Positions 1 to 5,956 of a DNA stretch of 15,150 nt are shown here, in pieces (within the stretch, counting starts at the first letter, position 1; each line of letters opens with the position of its first letter). The DNA is from an uncultured Clostridium sp. (GTDB lineage: Bacteria; Bacillota_A; Clostridia; TANB77; CAG-508). A program made the translations under genes and the position numbers. Where the stretch lies: positions 1 to 15,150 of the forward strand of contig CAJKKA010000032.1 of assembly GCA_905200315.1 (NCBI GenBank), read 5' to 3'. A model generated the notes under the pieces. It was not told the origin of the DNA. It saw nothing but the letters and a program-made list of their open reading frames with translations, and did not search any database.

Positions 1-537
1 GATTCAGAGGTACTAACAAGATTTAAAGCAACAGAATATACATTACAAAGTGGAATAGATAACTCAAAATGTGTATCAACATTATTAAATAGCAATAATT
101 GGAACAGTTATAAAGATAGTGGAAATAAAGCAGAAAAGGCAATAGGGAGTCCAACAGTAGAAATGTGGATGGAAAGTTGGAATACAAGATATCCAAATAG
201 TAGTGATCAAATATATAGAAAGGCAGGTACAAGCACAAGCTACCCAGGATATCATGTAGGAACAGGTGAAAATCCAAGTTCATATTATATAGAGTCTAGT
301 GTAATGAATAAAAAAGAAGGATATAAAAACAAACTATATTATCCACATACATCAGTTTATAATTCATGCAATGGCTACTGGCTTGCTTCGCCTTCTGCTG
401 ACCGCGGCAACTATGTGCTTTATGTGAACCGCAACGGCCTTGTGAGCAATTACAACTATAGCAGTAGCTACTTGGGCGTGCGTCCTGTAGTTTCTCTAAA
501 CTCTGGAATCACAGTAAATGCAGAAGAAGTAGAATAG
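1..537 (+). CDS. 3' part of a surface/secreted protein with a C-terminal DUF6273/CLec-like domain; candidate DGR target protein
   Basis: The frame is open from the first base, so the start lies upstream; 178 residues remain. Fragment residues 125-132 read GYWLASPS and 159-166 read GVRPVVSL, the two ends of a C-terminal module I associate with DUF6273 / C-type-lectin-like (FGE-sulfatase fold) proteins of gut Clostridia, some of which are pilin-like and some DGR targets. That family link is from memory, not a search. Residues 53-57 (PTVEM) and the Ser/Tyr/Asn-rich middle fit such a protein. The protein ends 12 residues after GVRPVVSL, so the module is C-terminal, as DGR variable regions usually are. 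Codons 125-166 are far more GC-rich than the rest, described separately. The gene ends before a terminator shared with the convergent carboxypeptidase gene. Signal peptide or pilin leader cannot be seen. The exact biological role is unknown; ligand binding is an inference from the fold. Confidence 0.75.
   Translation, partial: DSEVLTRFKATEYTLQSGIDNSKCVSTLLNSNNWNSYKDSGNKAEKAIGSPTVEMWMESWNTRYPNSSDQIYRKAGTSTSYPGYHVGTGENPSSYYIESSVMNKKEGYKNKLYYPHTSVYNSCNGYWLASPSADRGNYVLYVNRNGLVSNYNYSSSYLGVRPVVSLNSGITVNAEEVE
373..498 (+). other. Candidate variable region (VR) of a diversity-generating retroelement
   Basis: By count, 65 of these 126 bases are G or C (52%), against 18 of 60 in the first 60 bases of the same gene. 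The change is abrupt at both ends. Constant-looking codons (GGC TAC TGG CTT GCT at the left, GGC GTG CGT CCT at the right) enclose runs of codons that nearly all end in C or T and can be derived from AAC or AAT by changing only the adenines: gac, cgc, ggc, aac; then aac, cgc, aac, ggc; then agc, aat, tac, aac, tat, agc, agt, agc, tac. DGRs mutate adenines of a template repeat during reverse transcription, producing this pattern at the 3' end of the target gene. Neither a template repeat nor a reverse transcriptase is in the window, so the call is an inference. Confidence 0.55.
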
Positions 538-729
538 TGTAGAAATTAAGAATAGTAATAAAGAGCTTTTCAAGTATGGTGTGTAAACTTTTAATATATA
601 TATTAAAGCAAAATTCTCAGAAGTTGGAGCAGTTGTAGAATTAGCATAGTTATAGTAAAAAAGAATTTCATTTTTGAAATTCTTTTTTTTGTATATTATC
701 TTAATAAATTAAACCATTTTTCAAAAACC
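538..729. other. Intergenic region with a start-less ORF tail and a shared terminator
   Basis: Between the convergent genes there is no complete gene. Bases 587-649 are an open stretch without a start codon that reads like a protein C-terminus (ending SEVGAVVELA, then TAG). It may be chance or the tail of a decayed gene. The only clear element is the terminator hairpin at 657-688. Confidence 0.4.
657..688. terminator. Bidirectional intrinsic terminator
   Basis: A perfect 14-bp stem (657-670 with 675-688) closes a TTTT loop and runs into eight T on the plus strand. The stem begins with six A, giving a U tract on the minus strand too. It can therefore end both the plus-strand surface-protein gene and the minus-strand carboxypeptidase gene. 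Confidence 0.85.
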
Positions 730-1914
730 TTACAAGACATATTCCCGTAGACCAATAGAAGGAACATCATTGCTAGCTACTAAATCAATTATTGCTAAAT
801 TATTTCCGTCTAAATTATATGTTATTTCTCCTATTTTTTGCCCTTTATAAATTGGTGCAGATAAATTATCTTGAAGAATTATATTTTTTTCTATTTGCTT
901 TTCCTTTCCTTTTGGAATTAATACACCAGAAGTGGTTTCAACAGTTGCATTTATAGTTAATTCAATTCCTTTATTTACAGGAACAGACTGAACAGTATCT
1001 CCGCTATCTCCTAACTTTATATATGAATAGTTAGAAAATCCGTAATCAAGTAATTTTTGAGCTTCTGCAAATCTTAATTTTGTTGTAGGAGCTTTCATTA
1101 TAACAGCTATTAAAGATAAATCATTACGTGTGGCTGAAGCAGATAAATTATATAATGCAAGAGAAGTAGAACCTGTTTTTAAACCAGTAATTCCATTATA
1201 GGTTCTAATTAATTTATTAGTATTAACAAGTTCAGATTTTCCATTTCTTAAAGAATCCATGTAAATTGTAGTATATTTTGTAATATCTGGGTGTTTAGTT
1301 AACAGCTCTTTGCTCATTAATGCAATATCATATGCAGAAGTTATATGTCCATCTTCATCTATACCATGGCAATTTTTAAAACAAGTATCGTTCATACCAA
1401 GTTCTTTAGCTTTTTCATTCATTTTTTGAACAAAAGCTTCTTGAGAACCTTCCAAATATTCGGCCATTGCTACTGTGCAATCGTTTGCAGAAACTACACA
1501 AATTGCTTTTAACATATCATTAACAGAAAGTGTTTCGGTAGTATCTAGCCAAATTTGAGAACCACCCATACTTGAAGCGTTTTCACTACAAGGAATTTGG
1601 GTATCATAAGATATTTTACCAGAATCAATAGCTTCCATAATAAGTAAAATTGTCATAACTTTTGTAACACTGGCTGGCCTTAATTGCTCATGCATATTTT
1701 TATCATATAAAACTTTTCCTGAATTTTGTTCAATTAAAACAGCAGCTCCAGATTCTAAGTTTAACGAATTATCAATAGAATTAGTTTCTGAGGAATTTGT
1801 ATAAATAGAGTCTAAAGAAGAACTCCAAATATAATTACTATATGCAAATATTGAAATAGGTGAAAATAAAACTAAACAAAAACAAAGTAATAAAGAGATT
1901 ATTTTTTTATTCAT
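730..1914 (-). CDS. dacF: D-alanyl-D-alanine carboxypeptidase (penicillin-binding protein, peptidase S11, DacF/PBP5-like)
   Basis: Removes the terminal D-Ala from peptidoglycan pentapeptides outside the membrane. The 394-residue length fits the family. Residues 1-24 are a typical signal peptide (MNKK, hydrophobic core, cut near SIFA-Y). All three active-site motifs of the penicillin-binding fold are present: S82-V-T-K85 (nucleophile and base), S142-A-N144, and K246-T-G248. Residues ~290-385 match the beta-rich C-terminal domain of PBP5-like enzymes. No obvious C-terminal amphipathic membrane anchor is visible; the protein ends soon after that domain. GGAGGT lies about 8 bases before the ATG. 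DacF-type enzymes in Bacillus are forespore-expressed, but several S11 paralogs exist in Clostridia, so the exact paralog symbol is uncertain while the enzyme class is secure. The co-oriented VanW gene lies 173 bases upstream. Confidence 0.92.
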   Translation of the reverse strand: MNKKIISLLLCFCLVLFSPISIFAYSNYIWSSSLDSIYTNSSETNSIDNSLNLESGAAVLIEQNSGKVLYDKNMHEQLRPASVTKVMTILLIMEAIDSGKISYDTQIPCSENASSMGGSQIWLDTTETLSVNDMLKAICVVSANDCTVAMAEYLEGSQEAFVQKMNEKAKELGMNDTCFKNCHGIDEDGHITSAYDIALMSKELLTKHPDITKYTTIYMDSLRNGKSELVNTNKLIRTYNGITGLKTGSTSLALYNLSASATRNDLSLIAVIMKAPTTKLRFAEAQKLLDYGFSNYSYIKLGDSGDTVQSVPVNKGIELTINATVETTSGVLIPKGKEKQIEKNIILQDNLSAPIYKGQKIGEITYNLDGNNLAIIDLVASNDVPSIGLREYVL

Positions 1915-2032
1915 ATATGTACCTCCGTGTTTGTAAAATATATTCGAAGAAATTAAATATATGAATGTAAATTTGAAATATAATTATGTTATATAAAAAT
2001 ATTGCTAAATATTATAGAAAAATGTCAAACAA

Positions 2033-2061
2033 TGTAGGGGGCGGACGCCTTAAGTCCGCCT
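2033..2061. repeat. Short palindromic element, TGTAGG-headed (copy 1)
   Basis: TGTAGG is followed directly by a perfect 7-bp inverted repeat, GGCGGAC (2040-2046) and GTCCGCC (2054-2060), with a 7-base loop. It is a GC-rich island in very AT-rich intergenic DNA between the VanW and carboxypeptidase genes. No T tract follows on either strand, so it is not a standard terminator. A second element of the same design lies at 15041-15070, suggesting a dispersed palindromic repeat. Confidence 0.55.
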
Positions 2062-2087
2062 GAGAAAAGATATAACAATAAAAATTT

Positions 2088-2837
2088 TTAAGATATTTTT
2101 ACAATTCTTATTGAAACGTTTTTTGAATTAACAGAACAATAAATTTTTATAGGAAAATCATAATTATTTACAAATTTAAAATCTATACTACCATAGGCTA
2201 CAGCAGCATCTTTTCCTTCCTTTACGTAGGGAACTTTTTTACTATGAGGATGTCGTTCTGTAACATTTAAAGATGGAAGAAGTAATACGGCATTGTAAAG
2301 AGTAGAACTAATTTGGCAATTACCGCCACCATATCCTTTTATTTTGTTGCCATCTTTATCAAAGATGTCGGCTTTTTTATAACCTTTTTTTGAAGTTGCT
2401 TTTCCAACTGTTTGTGTAAATGAGAAAGTTTTTCCAGGTTCTACAGTTTTACCATTTAAAATTGAGGAGGTAATGTTTAAGTTATTTTGTCTATTAGGAT
2501 CTTTACTGTAAATTTTTGTGGAAAAATTTGACAAATCTTCTTCAACAGATGCAGCAGGAGTAGTTGGTTCAGTAACTTTAGGCTCTACAGGGGGAATATT
2601 GGATTGTTCTTGTGTAGAGTTAGTATTTGAAGTATCTAAACTAGAATTTTGTAAAGTTTCATTATTATTAGTAGTATTTGTAGTAGCATTTTCTTTGGTA
2701 GAAGTTCTAGCATACTCTGTATTATTAGTTTCTTTATTGGAAATACTATTGTTAAAATTATTTTTAAAGAAAAATATAATTCCAGCTATAATTAATATAA
2801 CAATAATACCAATAAAAATATATTTTGAAATTTTCAT
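2088..2837 (-). CDS. VanW family protein, membrane-anchored
   Basis: Residues ~7-25 form one hydrophobic segment after a short positive N-terminus, so the protein is probably anchored with its bulk outside the cell. Residues ~30-100 are a low-complexity Asn/Thr/Ser then Pro-rich linker. Residues ~105-235 are the VanW domain, with the conserved stretch G170-G-G-N-C174-Q followed by ISSTLYNA, and the PGKTFSF and ERHPHSKKVPY segments. VanW is named after a gene in some vancomycin-resistance clusters; its biochemical role is not established, though its distribution links it to the Gram-positive wall. The neighbouring carboxypeptidase supports a wall role, but there is no vanHAX or VanR/S here, so this is not evidence of glycopeptide resistance. 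GGAGGA sits 6 bases before the ATG. Confidence 0.88.
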   Translation of the reverse strand: MKISKYIFIGIIVILIIAGIIFFFKNNFNNSISNKETNNTEYARTSTKENATTNTTNNNETLQNSSLDTSNTNSTQEQSNIPPVEPKVTEPTTPAASVEEDLSNFSTKIYSKDPNRQNNLNITSSILNGKTVEPGKTFSFTQTVGKATSKKGYKKADIFDKDGNKIKGYGGGNCQISSTLYNAVLLLPSLNVTERHPHSKKVPYVKEGKDAAVAYGSIDFKFVNNYDFPIKIYCSVNSKNVSIRIVKIS

Positions 2838-2907
2838 GATTATCCTCCAAAGTAATATATAATTTTTATATTAGTATTGGTAAAAAAATAAAAAATATAA
2901 TAAAATG

Positions 2908-2936
2908 TTGATTTTTTATGTAAAAAATAATATAAT
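2908..2936 (+). promoter_or_regulatory. Sigma-A-type promoter for the small tandem genes
   Basis: TTGATT (2908-2913) and TATAAT (2931-2936) are separated by 17 bases. Transcription would start near 2943, about 50 bases before the ATG at 2992. Confidence 0.65.
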
Positions 2937-2991
2937 GCAACCATGTCAATAAGACAATACTAAAAACAATACTTTTAAAGGAGGACATAAT

Positions 2992-3207
2992 ATGCAATTT
3001 GTTATTTTTTTAGGACGGGATCAAAAGATCTTTGAAGAAGTAGCTCAAAAGGCTCCTAAGGACAAAATTTTCATTTTTATGAGAGATGATGATGAAAAAA
3101 AGTCATTAGAAAGAGCTAAGAAAAAAGCCGAGTTTTGGGCTGAAAAACTAAAAATGCCTGTGATAGCAGAAGAACAATACGTTAAAGGAGGGCAAAAATA
3201 TGCATAA
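2992..3207 (+). CDS. Small conserved-looking protein of unknown function (tandem paralog 1)
   Basis: A 71-residue protein preceded by GGAGG about 8 bases before the ATG and by a good promoter. I do not recognise the family. It starts with a beta-strand-like segment and LGR (residues 7-9), has a helical first half, a highly charged middle (RDDDEKKSLERAKKK), and ends with the strand-like PVIAEEQYV (56-64). No signal peptide, membrane segment or cysteine motif is visible, so it is probably cytoplasmic. Its layout (strand-GR-helix-strand-charged helix-PVIxE) repeats in the next gene, which it overlaps by 8 bases, so the two are likely translationally coupled and may work together. Existence as a gene is well supported by the signals; function is unknown. 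Confidence 0.75.
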   Translation: MQFVIFLGRDQKIFEEVAQKAPKDKIFIFMRDDDEKKSLERAKKKAEFWAEKLKMPVIAEEQYVKGGQKYA

Positions 3208-3523
3208 GAAGGTATACTTTGTAGGAAGACAGTCAATGTATAAAGCGATAGAAAAAATTGCTTCAGAAGAGTTTGAACTTGTTTTTAAGAAAGAAAAAAA
3301 ATCGGAAAGTTTCGAAGAATGTCGAAACATAGCAGAAAATTTGTCGCAAGATTTAATAGAGCCTGTTTTAGTAGAAGGCTCAATGGTAGCAAATCAAAAA
3401 AATACATCTTTTTTATATTACATTGATCCTTGTTGTACTAAAATTTCGGCGGTAACTACTAATAATGCAGATACTGAAAAAAATTGTATGAACAACTTTA
3501 ATTTAATAAGATGTCATATGTAA
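3200..3523 (+). CDS. Small protein of unknown function (tandem paralog 2) with Cys-containing C-terminal extension
   Basis: A 107-residue protein whose ATG lies inside the end of the preceding gene, with AAAGGAGGG 7 bases upstream, itself within that gene. Residues 4-63 align by eye with the preceding protein: VYFVGR against VIFLGR, a helix of similar length, a strand (FELVF against KIFIF), a charged helix, and PVLVEGSMV against PVIAEEQYV. The remaining ~44 residues are unique and contain C78, C79, C96 and C105. No known motif was recognised, and no signal peptide or membrane segment is visible. A perfect 12-bp terminator follows. The pair looks like an ancient duplication. A regulatory or nucleic-acid-related role would be guesswork. 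Confidence 0.75.
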   Translation: MHKKVYFVGRQSMYKAIEKIASEEFELVFKKEKKSESFEECRNIAENLSQDLIEPVLVEGSMVANQKNTSFLYYIDPCCTKISAVTTNNADTEKNCMNNFNLIRCHM

Positions 3524-3548
3524 GAAAAATAGCTATTTAATTGTTTTA

Positions 3549-3583
3549 GAAACTCGATTGGTAATTTCAATCGAGTTTCTTTT
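3549..3583 (+). terminator. Intrinsic terminator after the small tandem genes
   Basis: A perfect 12-bp stem, GAAACTCGATTG (3549-3560) with CAATCGAGTTTC (3568-3579), has a 7-base loop and is followed by TTTT. Confidence 0.85.
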
Positions 3584-3670
3584 GTATAGTATAAGAAAAT
3601 TATAATTTTAGAATAATAAGGCAATTCATTTATAGCTTCTTATAAGGTAATTTTTTGAAGCATAGATGTA

Positions 3671-3698
3671 TTGACAAAATATGAAAATATAGTATAAT
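3671..3698 (+). promoter_or_regulatory. Consensus sigma-A promoter
   Basis: TTGACA (3671-3676) and TATAAT (3693-3698) are both exact consensus, with a 16-base spacer. It drives the small membrane-protein gene at 3732, with a start site near 3705. Confidence 0.8.
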
Positions 3699-3731
3699 AG
3701 AAAAGAATGTTATGTAAAAAGGAGTGAGAAG

Positions 3732-3878
3732 ATGATATCAAAATATTGGAGAAAAATTGGTTTATTTATTTTAATAATTGCATGTTTATTCAATATCACA
3801 TATAAAATTGTACATAAAGCATCTTTAAAAACTCAATTAGAAGCATCTGCTAAATACATACAGGAAGAAAATAAATAA
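3732..3878 (+). CDS. 48-residue single-pass membrane protein, unknown function
   Basis: This short gene has strong expression signals: an exact-consensus promoter 34 bases upstream and AAGGAGTGA close before the ATG. Translation gives a positive N-terminus (MISKYWRK), a hydrophobic segment at residues ~9-21 (IGLFILIIACLFN), and a soluble, moderately charged tail ending QEENK. Together these suggest a small inner-membrane protein with its tail in or out of the cell, or possibly an uncleaved signal anchor. It is not recognised. It lies 90 bases upstream of rpmE in the same direction, and rpmE has its own possible promoter, so they may or may not be co-transcribed. Confidence 0.6.
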   Translation: MISKYWRKIGLFILIIACLFNITYKIVHKASLKTQLEASAKYIQEENK

Positions 3879-3893
3879 AATTTAATATAACAC

Positions 3894-3922
3894 TTGAAAA
3901 AAAAAAGCAAATATGTTATGCT
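3894..3922 (+). promoter_or_regulatory. Possible promoter for rpmE
   Basis: TTGAAA (3894-3899) and TATGCT (3917-3922) are 17 bases apart. This gives a leader of about 40 bases before the rpmE ATG. Confidence 0.5.
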
Positions 3923-3968
3923 TATAAACAGCAAATTTTATCAATTAAAGGAAGAGGTGAATACGTAA

Positions 3969-4169
3969 ATGAAAACAGGAATACATCCAGAATATAAAGA
4001 AGCAACAATTACATGTGCTTGTGGAAATGTTATGAAAACAAATTCAACAAAAGGTGATATGAAAGTTGACGTTTGCTCTAAATGCCATGCTTTTTGGACA
4101 GGTAACTTAAAACAAAATAAAACAGGTGGTAGAGCTGAAAAATTCAAAAATAAATATGGTATACAATAA
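3969..4169 (+). CDS. rpmE: Large ribosomal subunit protein bL31 (zinc-binding type)
   Basis: The 66-residue protein begins MKTGIHPEY and has the bL31 hallmark: C16-x-C18 and C36-x-x-C39, the zinc-ribbon cysteines of the C+ form, followed by H40-AFWTG and a basic C-terminus. It binds the 50S subunit near the central protuberance and bridges it to the 30S. Length is normal for the zinc type, and the cysteines are all intact, so this is not the zinc-independent paralog. AGGAAGAGGTGA precedes the ATG. In many Clostridia rpmE stands near rho or prfA; here ychF follows instead. Confidence 0.96.
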   Translation: MKTGIHPEYKEATITCACGNVMKTNSTKGDMKVDVCSKCHAFWTGNLKQNKTGGRAEKFKNKYGIQ

Positions 4170-4206
4170 TTTTTTAGAGGGTTCGTTTTATCGGACCCTT
4201 AAAAAA
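4170..4206. other. Hairpin after rpmE, uncertain terminator
   Basis: GGGTTCG (4179-4185) can pair with CGGACCC with one G-U pair around a short loop, and the flanking TTTTTT and AAAAAA runs extend the stem. It lacks a U tract after the stem on either strand. It may be a weak terminator or an mRNA 3'-end stabiliser. Confidence 0.4.
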
Positions 4207-4296
4207 TTTAAGATTATAGTATATTAAATTTTTGATGTAATAAAAAATAAACTATATTGTATAAAATAATATTGTAAAATTTAAGAGGTGTAATAA

Positions 4297-5385
4297 ATGA
4301 AAATTGGAATTGTAGGATTACCAAATGTAGGAAAAAGCACAATGTTTAATAGTATTACAAATGCCGGAGCAGAATGTGCCAATTATCCATTTTGTACTAT
4401 AGAACCTAATGTAGGTGTTGTTCCTGTTCCAGATGAGAGACTAGACAAACTTACTCAAATGTATAAGCCAGAAAAAACTACACATGCAGTAATAGAATTT
4501 GTAGATATTGCAGGATTAGTAAAAGGTGCAAGTAAAGGTGAAGGACTAGGAAATAAATTTTTATCACATATTCGTGAAGTAGATAGTATTGTAGAAGTTG
4601 TAAGATGTTTTGAAGATGAAAATATTGTTCACGTTGATGGAAGTGTAGATCCTATAAGAGATATAGAAACAATTAATTTAGAATTAATTTTAGCAGATTT
4701 AGAAACTATAAATAAAAGGATGGAAAGAACTCAAAAAGCTTTTAAAGCAGATAAAAAAGTTAAAGTTGAAATTGACTTATTAAATAAAATTAAAGAAACT
4801 TTAGAAGCTGGAAAATCTGCAAGAACTCTTGAATTAAATGAAGAAGAATTAGAATTAATAAAAGATAGCTTTTTATTAACTTTAAAACCAATTTTATACA
4901 TTGCAAATGTTTCAGAAGATCAATTAGGAAATGAAAATGATGAATTAGTTAATAAAGTAAAAGAATATGCTTCAAAAGAAAAAGCAAATGTAATTCCATT
5001 ATGTGTAAAAATAGAGGAAGAATTATCTAGCTTAGATGAAAATGATAAAAAAGAAATGCTGGATGCTCTTGGACTAGAAGAATCTGGATTAGATAAAGTT
5101 ATTAAAGCAAGTTACGATTTATTAGGACTTATGTCTTTTTTAACTGCTGGAGAACCAGAAGTTAGAGCTTGGACAATAAAGAAAGGAACAAAAGCTCCAG
5201 AAGCAGCAGGAAAAATTCATTCAGATATTCAAAGAGGATTTATTAGGGCAGAAGTAGTAAAATATGATGATTTAATAAGAGAAGGCTCAATGAATGCTGT
5301 TAAAGAAAAAGGATTATTACGTTCTGAAGGAAAAGACTATATAATGCAAGATGGAGACATTGTATTATTCAGATTTAATGTGTAA
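4297..5385 (+). CDS. ychF: Redox-regulated ATPase YchF (Obg-family P-loop protein, OLA1 homolog)
   Basis: Length 362 is typical of the family. The P-loop GLPNVGKS spans residues 7-14, the switch/G3 DIAG 70-73 leads into GLVKGASKGEGLGNKFL, and residues 276-360 form the C-terminal TGS domain (AGEPEVRAWTIKKG to the end). At the G4 position it has NVSE (204-207) rather than NKxD; this change is characteristic of YchF and is linked to ATP rather than GTP preference. Residues ~125-200 form the coiled-coil insertion of the family. The protein binds ribosomes and has been tied to stress and translation control in other bacteria. AAGAGGTG lies upstream of the ATG. The neighbour rpmE fits a translation-related context but has its own hairpin between. 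Confidence 0.97.
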   Translation: MKIGIVGLPNVGKSTMFNSITNAGAECANYPFCTIEPNVGVVPVPDERLDKLTQMYKPEKTTHAVIEFVDIAGLVKGASKGEGLGNKFLSHIREVDSIVEVVRCFEDENIVHVDGSVDPIRDIETINLELILADLETINKRMERTQKAFKADKKVKVEIDLLNKIKETLEAGKSARTLELNEEELELIKDSFLLTLKPILYIANVSEDQLGNENDELVNKVKEYASKEKANVIPLCVKIEEELSSLDENDKKEMLDALGLEESGLDKVIKASYDLLGLMSFLTAGEPEVRAWTIKKGTKAPEAAGKIHSDIQRGFIRAEVVKYDDLIREGSMNAVKEKGLLRSEGKDYIMQDGDIVLFRFNV

Positions 5386-5431
5386 ATTATGTAACAAATT
5401 TATTACAAATTAAAAAAATATAAAAAAACTA

Positions 5432-5460
5432 TTGATTTTTTTAAAAAATAGTAGTATAAA
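5432..5460 (+). promoter_or_regulatory. Promoter for the LPKTG surface protein
   Basis: TTGATT (5432-5437) and TATAAA (5455-5460) are separated by 17 bases, about 50 bases before the ATG at 5511. Confidence 0.55.
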
Positions 5461-5510
5461 ATAATAAGAAATTAAAAATAATAAATACAAGAGAAAAAGG
5501 AGAATTATTT

Positions 5511-5897
5511 ATGAAAAATTTAAAATCAAGAAAAATTATATTAACATTAGCTATTGTATTAGCAGTTATTACAGGACTAACATTTTCTGTTAATGCAGAT
5601 GAAATTCAACAAATAAATCCAACAGATGTTGTAGGAAATAATACATCAACTAAAAATTCAAGTGCAAACTCAAACTCTAGTTCTAATGCAAATACTAATA
5701 AAAGTTCTAATGCAAATACAAACAAAAATGTAAGCAATAATACAAATAAAAATACTACATCATACAATAACACAAATACAAGTAATTTACCAAAAACAGG
5801 TTTAAAAGATTATGCACCTTTATTTGCAACAATTGGAGCTTTTGCAGTTATTGCCTTAATTGCGTATAAAAAAGCTAATTATTATAAAGATATTTAA
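5511..5897 (+). CDS. Small cell-wall-anchored protein with LPKTG sorting signal
   Basis: A 128-residue secreted protein with a complete Gram-positive anchoring layout. Residues 1-29 are a signal peptide (MKNLKSRKII, hydrophobic core, cut near VNA). Residues ~40-92 are low-complexity Asn/Ser/Thr repeats (NANTNKSS units). The sorting motif LPKTG is at 93-97, followed by a hydrophobic segment (~102-119) and a Lys-containing tail. A sortase should cut between T and G and link the protein to a wall or pilus nucleophile. There is no globular domain, so it may be a spacer, a stalk, a substrate for glycosylation or a minor surface coat protein. AAAGGAG precedes the ATG. The sortase gene lies 43 bases downstream, convergent, and is the natural candidate partner. 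Confidence 0.85.
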   Translation: MKNLKSRKIILTLAIVLAVITGLTFSVNADEIQQINPTDVVGNNTSTKNSSANSNSSSNANTNKSSNANTNKNVSNNTNKNTTSYNNTNTSNLPKTGLKDYAPLFATIGAFAVIALIAYKKANYYKDI

Positions 5898-5925
5898 TGT
5901 TAATTTATTATAAAATAGAACGGAA

Positions 5926-5956
5926 AAAAGAGATAGAAAATTATTCTATCTCTTTT
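5926..5956. terminator. Bidirectional terminator between LPKTG protein and sortase
   Basis: A perfect 13-bp stem, AAAAGAGATAGAA (5926-5938) with TTCTATCTCTTTT (5944-5956), has a 5-base loop. It has T-rich exits on both strands. Its right arm and loop contain the stop and last codons of the sortase gene, so coding and termination signals overlap. Confidence 0.8.

Noticed and set aside
23..283. Minus-strand open frame of 86 codons
   Set aside because: Phe/Leu/Tyr-rich shadow of the AT-rich plus-strand gene, with no ribosome site or family resemblance.
538..729. Template repeat of the putative DGR
   Set aside because: No adenine-rich near-copy of 373-498 is visible here or elsewhere in the window on either strand.
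2088..2837. Vancomycin-resistance locus suggested by VanW
   Set aside because: No vanHAX, vanXY, vanR or vanS gene is nearby; VanW proteins are common in susceptible Clostridia.
2518..2862. Plus-strand open frame of 114 codons opposite the VanW gene
   Set aside because: It is antisense to a clear VanW gene, reads as hydrophobic low complexity caused by the Asn/Thr-rich linker on the other strand, and has no ribosome binding site.
4170..4206. Standard terminator after rpmE
   Set aside because: A hairpin is there, but no U tract follows on either strand, so it is listed only as an uncertain hairpin.
5660..5790. Repeats in the Asn/Ser/Thr-rich coding stretch as a CRISPR or tandem array
   Set aside because: Units are irregular and in frame, with no spacer structure; this is low-complexity coding sequence for a wall-spanning linker.
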